Under the pieces are notes generated by a model. The model had not been told where the DNA came from. It was given only the letters and a program-made list of their open reading frames with translations, and did not search any database. This document shows positions 1-6,953 of a DNA stretch of 41,286 nucleotides, piece by piece. Both the position numbers and the translations under genes were made by a program. The DNA lies in contig JAITQA010000061.1 in NCBI GenBank assembly GCA_031289145.1, positions 1 through 41,286 on the forward strand, written 5' to 3'. Numbering within the stretch: the stretch's first letter is position 1; every line of letters starts with the position of its first letter. The stretch is from Dysgonamonadaceae bacterium. Lineage in GTDB: Bacteria > Bacteroidota > Bacteroidia > Bacteroidales > Azobacteroidaceae.

Positions 1-40
1 TAATAAACCAATTATCAAAAAAGAAATTAACGCTTATCAT

Positions 41-140
41 GAGATGTCTCCATGCGTTCGCTTCGCTCTCTTAGTCGACATGACGGGTCAGCTGAGGAAA
101 AAACGGGGAAGAGTAGGATTGAAGCGGAGTGGAGACATCC
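41..140. repeat. Imperfect inverted repeat in the leading intergenic region
   Basis: The 359 bases before the first gene hold no recognisable reading frame. Bases 43-52 (GATGTCTCCA) are exactly reverse-complementary to bases 130-139 (TGGAGACATC), and the flanking bases inside the arms (TTCGCT and GAAGCG) also partly pair. The transcript or single strand could fold into a long imperfect hairpin. The sequence resembles dispersed intergenic palindromic elements, but only one copy is visible here, so calling it a repeat family member is inference. I found no exact -33/-7 promoter match between 140 and 359. Confidence 0.45.
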
Positions 141-359
141 CATGCTAATCGTTAATCACTTAACTTGCCGAAAAATCTTCCGAACATGACTGATCGCTTA
201 CCTTTCGGGCAGCCTACCCTGCAAACGATTTATTCCACAAAAAAATAGCACCTTAAAAAAAGTTTTAGCCTGATTTTATGGATTTCGGTAAATTATTGCA
301 TCTTTAAAGAAACGAGATGATAAACAATTAATAATTTTAACTTTTAACAATTAAATAGT

Positions 360-2222
360 ATGAAAACAAATGGAATTAAAGCAATTGTGCTAACAGTTTT
401 GGTTATGGTAATGTCTTTGGGATCTTTATCGGGTCAAATAATTACCGTAAAGGGGAAAGTGACGGACAGCACGGACGGAAGTCCCATCATCGCTTGCTCC
501 GTGGTAGTGAAAGAAACTGCTGATGCAACCGTTTCGGACGTAAACGGCAATTACAGTATCTCCGTGAAAAAAGGGAGTACGCTGGTATTTTCATATATCG
601 GTTATGCAACAAAAAAAATCAAAGTGAAAAAAGAACGCTTAAATGTTGTTTTGAATCCTGATAATCAGTTACTTGATGAGGTTGTTGTGGCCGCTTACAG
701 CGCGAGGGATTTAGCTGATATTGCCCCACAAAAGTTAGTGGTTTACGAGGAGGCGCGTTCAAACAAAGCCTATTACTTGCGACCGGAAATAATAGCCAAT
801 ACGGAGGATTATAATTCCTTTGTAGAGAACCGGTTTAAATCGGTAACGGATGCGCCTCTTTCCACTTTTTCCATTGATGTGGATGCAGCGTCTTACAGCA
901 ACATGCGCCGGTTTGTGAACCAGGGACAAATACCGCCGGTCGATGCCATACGGACGGAAGAACTCATCAATTATTTCTCTTATAATTATGCCAAACCAAA
1001 CGGGAAAGACCCGGTAAAAATTTCTGCCGAAGTAGGAGAATGTCCCTGGGACAAAAGCCACCGTTTGGTACGCATCGGCATCAAAGCCAAAGAAATAGCC
1101 GATGAAAGCCTTCCGGCATCCAACTTGGTATTCCTGATTGATGTATCCGGCTCTATGAACGGGCCTACGCGGCTAGAGCTTGTCAAATCGTCTCTTAAAT
1201 TATTGGTAAATAACCTGCGGGAACAAGACCGTGTTGCGATAGTCGTCTATGCCGGATCGGCGGGAGAAGTGTTGCCTTCTACGTCCGGAAGCAACAAGCA
1301 AAAAATCCGCGAGGCTTTGGACAAGCTGACGGCAGGTGGCTCTACAGCCGGTGGCGCAGGGATTCAATTGGCTTACAAAATCGCCCGGAAAAACTTTATG
1401 GAAGAAGGCAACAACCGGATTATTCTCTGCACGGACGGCGATTTCAATGTGGGTGTTTCTTCCAACGAAGGATTAGAAAAATTAGTGGAAAATGAACGCA
1501 AATCGGGCGTATTTCTCACCGTGCTCGGATACGGTATGGGAAATTACAAGGACAGTAAAATGCAGGCTCTGGCGGAAAAGGGGAACGGTAATCATGCCTA
1601 TATCGACAACTTACAGGAAGCTAACAAGGTATTGGTGAACGAATTTGGCGGAACGATTTATACTGTGGCCAAAGACGTGAAACTGCAAATCGAATTTAAC
1701 CCGGAAATAGTACAAGCCTACCGCTTGATCGGTTATGAAAGCCGCTTGCTCAATGACAAGGATTTCAACGATGATAGTAAGGACGCGGGCGAAATGGGAG
1801 CAGGGCACAATGTTACGGCTTTCTACGAAATTGTGCCGACGGGCATTCAATTCAACGCTTCCGGCAATATTGACCCGTTGAAATATCAGCAAAGCAAAGA
1901 AACAAAACCGAAAACTTCTATCGGTTCAAAAGAATTACTGACCGTTAAGTTGCGTTACAAAGACCCGGATGGAAACAGCAGTAAAAAAATCGAACTGCCA
2001 TTGATTGACGACAAAAGCAATCGCGTTTCCTCCGATTTTCGATTTGCAGCCGCCGTAGCCATGTTCGGACAGCTTTTGGTTCATTCGGAATTTAAAGGCG
2101 AAGCAAGTTACGACAAAGTAATCACATTAGCAAAAACCGCTTTGGATAACGATGAACAAGGTTATCGCCGGGAGTTTGTGCGGTTAGTGGAAACGGTCAA
2201 GGGAACAACCCCTAATTTTTAG
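360..2222 (+). CDS. von Willebrand factor A domain protein, YfbK-like
   Basis: This 620-residue protein probably acts at the cell envelope as a metal-dependent adhesion or scaffold protein; its ligand is unknown. Residues 1-25 look like a signal peptide ending at SLSGQ. Residues ~28-105 form a carboxypeptidase-regulatory-like beta-sandwich (VKGKVTDSTDGSPI), common in exported Bacteroidota proteins. Residues ~150-250 match the N-terminal extension of YfbK-type vWA proteins. The vWA domain begins near 255 with the metal-site motif DVSGS at 261-265; a further metal-site aspartate is in CTDGD (359/361). The C-terminal ~180 residues resemble the DUF3520-type domain of this family. Length and domain order are typical of 'YfbK domain-containing' proteins. 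A 24-bp perfect hairpin follows the stop directly and could end transcription. Confidence 0.88.
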   Translation: MKTNGIKAIVLTVLVMVMSLGSLSGQIITVKGKVTDSTDGSPIIACSVVVKETADATVSDVNGNYSISVKKGSTLVFSYIGYATKKIKVKKERLNVVLNPDNQLLDEVVVAAYSARDLADIAPQKLVVYEEARSNKAYYLRPEIIANTEDYNSFVENRFKSVTDAPLSTFSIDVDAASYSNMRRFVNQGQIPPVDAIRTEELINYFSYNYAKPNGKDPVKISAEVGECPWDKSHRLVRIGIKAKEIADESLPASNLVFLIDVSGSMNGPTRLELVKSSLKLLVNNLREQDRVAIVVYAGSAGEVLPSTSGSNKQKIREALDKLTAGGSTAGGAGIQLAYKIARKNFMEEGNNRIILCTDGDFNVGVSSNEGLEKLVENERKSGVFLTVLGYGMGNYKDSKMQALAEKGNGNHAYIDNLQEANKVLVNEFGGTIYTVAKDVKLQIEFNPEIVQAYRLIGYESRLLNDKDFNDDSKDAGEMGAGHNVTAFYEIVPTGIQFNASGNIDPLKYQQSKETKPKTSIGSKELLTVKLRYKDPDGNSSKKIELPLIDDKSNRVSSDFRFAAAVAMFGQLLVHSEFKGEASYDKVITLAKTALDNDEQGYRREFVRLVETVKGTTPNF

Positions 2223-2226
2223 TTTT

Positions 2227-2279
2227 TTGTTCCCCCTTGCTCGGCGCAGGATCTGCCTGCGCCGAGCAAGGGGGAACAA
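2227..2279. repeat. Perfect 24-bp palindromic hairpin (possible terminator or REP-like element)
   Basis: Bases 2227-2250 are exactly reverse-complementary to 2256-2279, with a five-base loop (ATCTG). The stem is G+C-rich near the loop (GGCGCAGG / CCTGCGCC). It begins four bases after the stop of the vWA gene. It could work as a terminator, but no T-run follows on the plus strand; the run of T lies on its upstream side. Fourteen bases of the right arm (GCCTGCGCCGAGCA) recur at 2941-2954, on the other side of the next gene, which suggests a dispersed repeat. Confidence 0.8.
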
Positions 2280-2328
2280 GAATTTTGTCCGTGTAAGCTT
2301 GTTCTGTAATGAAATATTTTTTTATTTC

Positions 2329-2925
2329 ATGAAAAAGCAGTATGTTTGCATAATCTTATCCAATAATGATAAAACATCTCAATTCGTGAAACCAAAAAGA
2401 TTTATTTTAATTACATTCCTGCTGTTAATAGTTTCAAATACTATTATTTTTTCTCAAGTTCAGTCTTCCGTTTATACAGGCATAGGAACAGGGACTAATT
2501 TAGGTGGTCTGGTAGGAATTGGCGGAGAAGTAAAATATAATTTTCTCTCGTTAAATGTATCGGTGGGTAATCTACTTGGAGAGCAACTTCCAGAGCATCA
2601 TTCGGGTGCTAAATCGAAATTTAGTTATGATTTCGGTTGTAAATTATACTCAAAATGGGGTATTTTCGGGGGAATTAATTACGGACTTCTGGGAGCAGCT
2701 CTTTACACAAAAAAGGGACAAGACGAGTTGCATTTTGAAAAAACATACGGCTTTTCTTTCACCGCAGGCTATCGACGAACTATCTATAAACATATTTACG
2801 GATTGGCTTATGTGGGATTGAGTTCAAAGAAAGAAGAAAATTATGTGCTTCCTGCTTTTTTTGATGAAAGGGGATTTTTGCCACGCATGGGATTGATTAT
2901 CGGTTATGAGTTCAAATCCTTTTGA
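2329..2925 (+). CDS. Small outer-membrane beta-barrel-like hypothetical protein
   Basis: I do not recognise a named family. The reading frame is open from 2227, but its first codons lie inside the hairpin repeat, so a start there is unlikely. ATG 2329 gives 198 residues. GTG 2386 gives 179 residues and begins with a clean signal peptide (KPKRFILITFLLLIV... ending near IIFSQ), so it is a serious alternative. The mature part is rich in glycine and aromatic residues, with alternating short strands (GIGTGTNLGGLVGIGGEV, GFSFTAGYRR, GLIIGYEF at the C terminus). This pattern is typical of small outer-membrane barrels, and a C-terminal aromatic residue (F) fits. Function unknown. Confidence 0.65.
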   Translation: MKKQYVCIILSNNDKTSQFVKPKRFILITFLLLIVSNTIIFSQVQSSVYTGIGTGTNLGGLVGIGGEVKYNFLSLNVSVGNLLGEQLPEHHSGAKSKFSYDFGCKLYSKWGIFGGINYGLLGAALYTKKGQDELHFEKTYGFSFTAGYRRTIYKHIYGLAYVGLSSKKEENYVLPAFFDERGFLPRMGLIIGYEFKSF

Positions 2926-2940
2926 CCCGATGTAGGCGGA

Positions 2941-2954
2941 GCCTGCGCCGAGCA
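2941..2954. repeat. Partial copy of the 2256-2279 hairpin arm
   Basis: The 14 bases GCCTGCGCCGAGCA are identical to 2255-2268, and both copies are followed within a dozen bases by AACAA. The two copies flank the small outer-membrane-like gene in direct orientation. The 77-bp gap between that gene and thiN holds nothing else that I can identify. Confidence 0.6.
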
Positions 2955-3002
2955 GAGCATAACAAATATCCGAATAATTCTCGAATAAGTATTTTTTATT
3001 TC

Positions 3003-3635
3003 TTATAATTCCCTAAAAACCAAAACTTTTCCTTGTGTCATTTCAATGGTGAATTGTTCCGAAACAGCTTCATTCAGGCTTCCCTGCCACCAGGAAGTCA
3101 ACTTTCTGTTTTTTACCGCATAAGCCAAGTTTTGAAACGTAAAAAGCGTATCGGGTGTGATGCTGAAAATGGAAATTTGTTGACCGGGATAGCTTTCGTA
3201 AACACATGTTTCTCGTTGCGGAACGAACGAACCGTAGTCGGTAAGTAACTGCACGTCGGCTATTGCGGCATAATCGACCAGCAGCGAAAGATTACCCAAG
3301 GTATGGTCCTCTCTTTTTCCGGTTGCGCCGAGTATGCTGATTTCTTTCCAGTTGTTGTTGACACAGAAACGGATGGATTTTGTTAAATCGTTGGTTTCCT
3401 GATCGGGATTGTGATGTAAAACTTTGGCAAAACGTTCTTTTAAGGCCAACGAAATACTGTCCAAATCGCCGACAATAAAATCAGGTTCCCGTCCGAAAGC
3501 CAAGAGATTTTCTGTTGCTCCGTCACAACAGACGATTCGTTCGGCATGCCGCAACATATCCAATAGGGTAGGGTGGTGGGGAAATGCACCGTTAGCCAAC
3601 ACAATTGTGCTGAAATTTTGTATGAGTGGAATCAT
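3003..3635 (-). CDS. thiN: Thiamine pyrophosphokinase
   Basis: Transfers pyrophosphate from ATP to thiamine to make thiamine diphosphate in the cytoplasm (EC 2.7.6.2). The 210 residues carry the family motifs in order: CDGA (37-40), GDLDS (56-60), DQETNDLTK (78-86) and GATGKREDHTL (~104-114), which form the thiamine and Mg-ATP sites. Length is normal for the bacterial enzyme. The start overlaps the stop of the upstream transporter gene by four bases (ATGA), so the two are translationally coupled. In Bacteroidota this kinase is often named tnr3 and sits with the PnuT transporter in thiamine salvage operons, which fits this pair. Confidence 0.93.
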   Translation of the reverse strand: MIPLIQNFSTIVLANGAFPHHPTLLDMLRHAERIVCCDGATENLLAFGREPDFIVGDLDSISLALKERFAKVLHHNPDQETNDLTKSIRFCVNNNWKEISILGATGKREDHTLGNLSLLVDYAAIADVQLLTDYGSFVPQRETCVYESYPGQQISIFSITPDTLFTFQNLAYAVKNRKLTSWWQGSLNEAVSEQFTIEMTQGKVLVFREL

Positions 3636-4213
3636 TTTTTAATTGTTGATTTGCGCCATTCTTTTAATCCGACTACAGAAAGAACGGCATAAAATATAAA
3701 TAAAACAGCGGTGGAATACAATCCTTGATAGAAATATAATCCTACTGCAAAAGAATTTACGAATATCCATAAATACCAGCATTCAATTATTTTCTTAGCA
3801 ACCATCCAAGTTGCTGTGATGCTGAAAGTAGCGATCAGGGCATCCGGAAAAGCGGCAGGAGAATCGGTAAAACGGAAAAGGATGAATGAAAGTATTCCCA
3901 AGCACACAACTGTGAAAATAGTCAACGGAATGACGGTTTTCATCTTGATGTGATGAAAATCAGCGCCGCTTTCTTCTTTTTTCCGGGAGAATTTCCAGCA
4001 GTATAAGCCATAAACAGACATGATTACATAGTAAATATTCATACCCGTTTCGGCATAGAGTTTCGCATCAAAGAAAATGTATACATAGAAGCCCGAACTG
4101 ATGATGCCGGCAATCCATAAAGTCCATTTTTGCTTGATTTCGAGAACCAAATATACAAAGGCCAAAATCGCCCCTGTAATTTCAATCCAATTATTATTTA
4201 TCCATTCTACCAT
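3632..4213 (-). CDS. pnuC: PnuC-family vitamin transporter, probably for thiamine (PnuT)
   Basis: A 193-residue inner-membrane protein with about seven hydrophobic helices, belonging to the PnuC (nicotinamide riboside/mononucleotide) transporter family; the early segment LEIKQKWTLWIAG and the later segment WKFSRKKEE are typical. Family members import an uncharged vitamin that is trapped by phosphorylation. Coupling by a four-base overlap to thiamine pyrophosphokinase suggests the substrate is thiamine (the PnuT subgroup), not nicotinamide riboside. That specificity is inferred from context only. The promoter lies just 9-16 bases upstream, leaving no room for a TPP riboswitch. Confidence 0.88.
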   Translation of the reverse strand: MVEWINNNWIEITGAILAFVYLVLEIKQKWTLWIAGIISSGFYVYIFFDAKLYAETGMNIYYVIMSVYGLYCWKFSRKKEESGADFHHIKMKTVIPLTIFTVVCLGILSFILFRFTDSPAAFPDALIATFSITATWMVAKKIIECWYLWIFVNSFAVGLYFYQGLYSTAVLFIFYAVLSVVGLKEWRKSTIKK

Positions 4214-4221
4214 AATTCTCG

Positions 4222-4229
4222 CAAAATTA
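4222..4229 (-). promoter_or_regulatory. -7 promoter element for pnuC-thiN
   Basis: Read leftward the sequence is TAATTTTG, an exact match to the Bacteroidota -7 consensus TAnnTTTG. Transcription would start about six bases later, only a few bases before the pnuC ATG (4213). I see no good -33 TTTG, so confidence is moderate. Confidence 0.5.
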
Positions 4230-4232
4230 TAT

Positions 4233-4240
4233 TATTTTTG
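4233..4240 (+). promoter_or_regulatory. -7 promoter element for the SpmAB-like gene
   Basis: TATTTTTG matches TAnnTTTG. It lies back to back with the leftward -7 element three bases away, so the two divergent promoters occupy the same DNA face and may interfere with each other. The predicted leader to the ATG at 4259 is about 12 bases. Confidence 0.5.
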
Positions 4241-4258
4241 CGTCTTATAATCAAAAAA

Positions 4259-5485
4259 ATGGCATTAAATTATATTTGGATTGCTTTTTTTGTAATCGCT
4301 TTCGTTATTGGAATCTGTAAAGTATTGTTTACAGGTGATATAGGCATTTTCACACAAATGATGAATGCCACTTTTGACTCGGCAAAAAACGGCTTTGAGT
4401 TTTCTTTGGCTTTGACCGGTGTCTTGTCTCTCTGGATGGGATTTATGAAAATAGGGGAGCGGGGTGGGGTAGTAAGCACCCTGGCTCGCTGGTCTTCGCC
4501 TGTTTTTTCGCGTTTGTTTCCGGAAATTCCGAAAGGGCATCCTGCTATGGGTTCTATTTTTATGAACTTTGCGGCAAACATGCTCAATCTGGATAATGCC
4601 GCCACGCCGGTGGGTCTGAAAGCTATGCAGGAACTCCAGGACTTGAATAAAGATAAAAATACGGCCAGTAATCCGATGATTATGTTTTTGGTGCTCAATG
4701 CTTCCGGCTTAACGATTATTCCGATAATGGTGATGTCTTACCGGGCGCAGGCCGGAGCGAAAAATCCCGCAGATGTTTTTATTCCTTTAATGATTGCAAC
4801 GACGATAGCCACGCTGGCAGGTGTCTTATTTGTCTGTTTCAAGCAAAAAATAAAGTTGGATAAGGTATTGCTCGGGTTTTTCGGTTTCCTGCTTGTATTT
4901 ATTGCTTTGGTCGTTTGTTGGACGCAGACTGTTTCTAAAGATAAACTTTCCGATTATACCTCATTAATAGCCAATTGTATTTTATTTACCGTAATAATGA
5001 GTTTTATTTTGGCCGGAGTTCGTAAGAAAGTCAATGTTTACGATGCATTTATTGAAGGCGCAAAAGACGGTTTTAAGACGGCGGTCATGATAATTCCTTA
5101 TTTGATAGCTATTTTGGTGGGTATAGCTCTTTTTCGGACTTCGGGCGCCATGGAATTTCTGACAAGTGGGCTCTCTCATTGTGTTGCGGCTTGCGGCTTG
5201 CCTACCGCTTGGACGGACGCTTTCCCGACCGCCTTGATGAAGCCTTTGAGTGGAAGTGGAGCCAGAGGTCTGATGATTGATACAATGCAAACTTTCGGAG
5301 CCGATTCTTTTACGGGACGTATGGCTTGCGTTTTTCAAGGCTCAACCGATACTACTTTCTATCTGGTAGCGGTTTATTATGGCGCAGTGAATGTAAAAAA
5401 TACACGTTATACCATTCCCGGCGCTTTGTTGGCGGATTTGTCCGGACTGATAACTGCCATTTTTGTTTGTTATTTGTTTTTTTGA
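4259..5485 (+). CDS. Nucleoside-recognition (Gate) domain membrane protein, SpmA-SpmB fusion
   Basis: A 408-residue polytopic membrane protein. The N-terminal half matches SpmA (spore maturation protein A: SLWMGFMKIGERGG, FMNFAANMLNLDNAATPVG) and the C-terminal half matches SpmB (FIEGAKDGFKTAVMIIPYLIAILVG, SGSGARGLMIDTM, GSTDTTFYLVAVYYG). In non-sporulating Bacteroidota the two are fused, as here; the transported substrate is unknown. An upstream in-frame ATG at 4130 would place the start inside pnuC on the other strand, so ATG 4259 is preferred; it begins MALNYIW and directly follows a promoter. It ends one base before the next gene starts, so the two are probably co-transcribed. Confidence 0.87.
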   Translation: MALNYIWIAFFVIAFVIGICKVLFTGDIGIFTQMMNATFDSAKNGFEFSLALTGVLSLWMGFMKIGERGGVVSTLARWSSPVFSRLFPEIPKGHPAMGSIFMNFAANMLNLDNAATPVGLKAMQELQDLNKDKNTASNPMIMFLVLNASGLTIIPIMVMSYRAQAGAKNPADVFIPLMIATTIATLAGVLFVCFKQKIKLDKVLLGFFGFLLVFIALVVCWTQTVSKDKLSDYTSLIANCILFTVIMSFILAGVRKKVNVYDAFIEGAKDGFKTAVMIIPYLIAILVGIALFRTSGAMEFLTSGLSHCVAACGLPTAWTDAFPTALMKPLSGSGARGLMIDTMQTFGADSFTGRMACVFQGSTDTTFYLVAVYYGAVNVKNTRYTIPGALLADLSGLITAIFVCYLFF

Positions 5486-5486
5486 T

Positions 5487-6539
5487 ATGAAAAATTCAAG
5501 GCTGATGAGGCTATTACTTTTTGCCTTACCGTTGCTTATGGTTATTTTTTTCATGCGCAAAATACCCCGGTTTGCAGAATGGTATATGGAAAATGTGTAT
5601 CCTTTTTTGGCAACAACACTTTCTACTTTTTCGAATTTTTTTTCATTTTCATTATCGGACGTCTGTTATCTGCTTTTTGCCATTGCTGCTACTGTATTAC
5701 TTGTTTTAATGATAATAAGAAAGATAAAATTTTTGAAAGGTTTATATATCATACTCTGTTCTTTAACGTTGATTATCGCGGTTTTCTATTTTTTATGGGG
5801 ATTTGCCTATTTCCGGCAAGATTTTTGTACACGTGCAGGTATACGTCAAACGGAATATGATACAGAAGTATTTGCGGTTTTTGCAGAAAACTTCAGAGAT
5901 AAATTAAACCGTGTATATGTAAAGATAGATACAATTGATAAGGTTGAAATTGACAAGCATATCGAATTGCAATATGAAAAACAGAAAGATTTTTTGAAAA
6001 TACCTTATCCCAATGGAAAAAGAAAAGCGAAACAGATGCTTTTCGAAAACTTTTTTTCAAGTATGGGAGTTGTAGGCTATTTCGGTTTGTTTAATGAAAT
6101 TCATCTGAATAATTATGCCTTAAACTTTCAATACCCATTTTCTTTAGCCCATGAAAAGGCGCATCAGTTTGGTATCGCCAGCGAAGCCGAGGCTAATTTA
6201 TTTGCATTTTTTGTCTGTGCAGTCAATGATGATGAATCCATCCGGTATAGCGCTTATTTTTCTCTTTTTCCCTTTATTTGCAATGATTATCAAAAATTCT
6301 TTCCGGATAAGTATGAGGAGTTTATCGAACATTTGGACAAACGGGTTCTTGCTGATCTGCTCACAGCCTCAGATCATTGGGCAGCAGTCCGGAATAAGAT
6401 TTTGAATAATACGCAAAACGCTATCTATGATGCCTACCTTAAAACCAATAAAATAAGTTCGGGTAAAGCGAATTATTCCGAAGTTATCTCTCTGTTGATA
6501 GCATTCCAATGCAAAAATTGTTGTACCTTTACTCTCTAA
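5487..6539 (+). CDS. DUF3810 family membrane protein, putative zinc metalloprotease
   Basis: A 350-residue protein with three N-terminal membrane segments (residues ~5-23, 55-75, 85-108) followed by a soluble domain. The domain holds HEKAHQ, a HExxH-like zinc site, followed after a short stretch by EAEANL, as in gluzincin-like peptidases; this defines DUF3810. Such proteins are widespread in Bacteroidota and uncharacterised. The ATG follows the SpmAB-like stop (TGA) after one base, so they form an operon. The last ~10 residues (CKNCCTFTL) look unlike the helical tail usual in this family, and gene remnants follow immediately, so the true 3' end may have been replaced by a rearrangement. Confidence 0.82.
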   Translation: MKNSRLMRLLLFALPLLMVIFFMRKIPRFAEWYMENVYPFLATTLSTFSNFFSFSLSDVCYLLFAIAATVLLVLMIIRKIKFLKGLYIILCSLTLIIAVFYFLWGFAYFRQDFCTRAGIRQTEYDTEVFAVFAENFRDKLNRVYVKIDTIDKVEIDKHIELQYEKQKDFLKIPYPNGKRKAKQMLFENFFSSMGVVGYFGLFNEIHLNNYALNFQYPFSLAHEKAHQFGIASEAEANLFAFFVCAVNDDESIRYSAYFSLFPFICNDYQKFFPDKYEEFIEHLDKRVLADLLTASDHWAAVRNKILNNTQNAIYDAYLKTNKISSGKANYSEVISLLIAFQCKNCCTFTL

Positions 6540-6568
6540 GTAAAATATAAAAACTATGACTGTTTTTT

Positions 6569-6784
6569 ATGAAACCCCGGTCAACCGGAAATTGCGGATC
6601 AAGCCCGCCATGGGTTGAACATCAGCCAAGAGGCGTTTTGCAGGCTATCGCTTTGGGTAAACCCGTCATTGCTACCGAAGCCTGCGGTTTGCCGGACGAT
6701 TTGCCATGGACGCCTGTGACGGCAGGTAAAGCGGAGGAACTGAAAGTGGAATTACAAAAATTAGCCGGCTGTTTGAAGAACTAA
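6569..6784 (+). pseudogene. 3' remnant of a group 1 glycosyltransferase
   Basis: A 71-codon frame whose middle (GVLQAIALGKPVIATEACGL) reads like the nucleotide-sugar-binding helix of GT4 glycosyltransferases, where a conserved E/Q is followed by A-x-GKPVIAT. The preceding residues (SSPPWVEHQPR) are not family-like, and nothing upstream in any frame extends it. The ~300-residue N-terminal part is missing. I read it as a decayed fragment left by an insertion or deletion next to the restriction-modification gene. It could be a short expressed protein, but no promoter or convincing start is visible. Confidence 0.5.
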
Positions 6785-6785
6785 A

Positions 6786-6941
6786 GCAGAGGTCAGGAAC
6801 TCTGAAGATAGTATTGCTATAGTTCGCAAGCAAGCAGAAAAATACGAGAATTTATTTCAGAAACAGGCGGAGAAAATAGAGCGAGCAAGGCGAATATACC
6901 TTTGGAATATATTTGTATCTTTGTACAATTTATTTTGCTGA
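6786..6941 (+). pseudogene. Charged coiled-coil reading-frame fragment without a start
   Basis: The frame from GCA 6786 to TGA 6939-6941 is open and encodes a charged, helical-looking stretch (VRKQAEKYENLFQKQAEKIE) followed by a hydrophobic tail (IYLWNIFVSLYNLFC). It is one frame off from the preceding glycosyltransferase fragment and has no start codon after the nearest upstream stop. I do not recognise the protein. The coherent heptad-like composition suggests a real 3' fragment. The hydrophobic tail overlaps the promoter of the next gene and may be chance coding. Confidence 0.3.
6908..6923 (+). promoter_or_regulatory. Tandem -7 elements for the type IIG restriction-modification gene
   Basis: Two exact TAnnTTTG matches abut each other: TATATTTG at 6908-6915 and TATCTTTG at 6916-6923. 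Either would give a leader of roughly 22-32 bases before ATG 6954. No TTTG lies at the ideal 19-base distance upstream. Confidence 0.5.
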
Positions 6942-6953
6942 AAAACAAGCTTT

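Noticed and set aside
4214-4258. TPP riboswitch upstream of pnuC-thiN
   Set aside because: The space is only 45 bases and is filled by two -7 elements; a THI box needs about 100 bases.
6556-6618. Short rightward frame starting MTVFYETP before the glycosyltransferase remnant
   Set aside because: Twenty codons, no recognisable family and no continuation in any frame; not supported as a gene.
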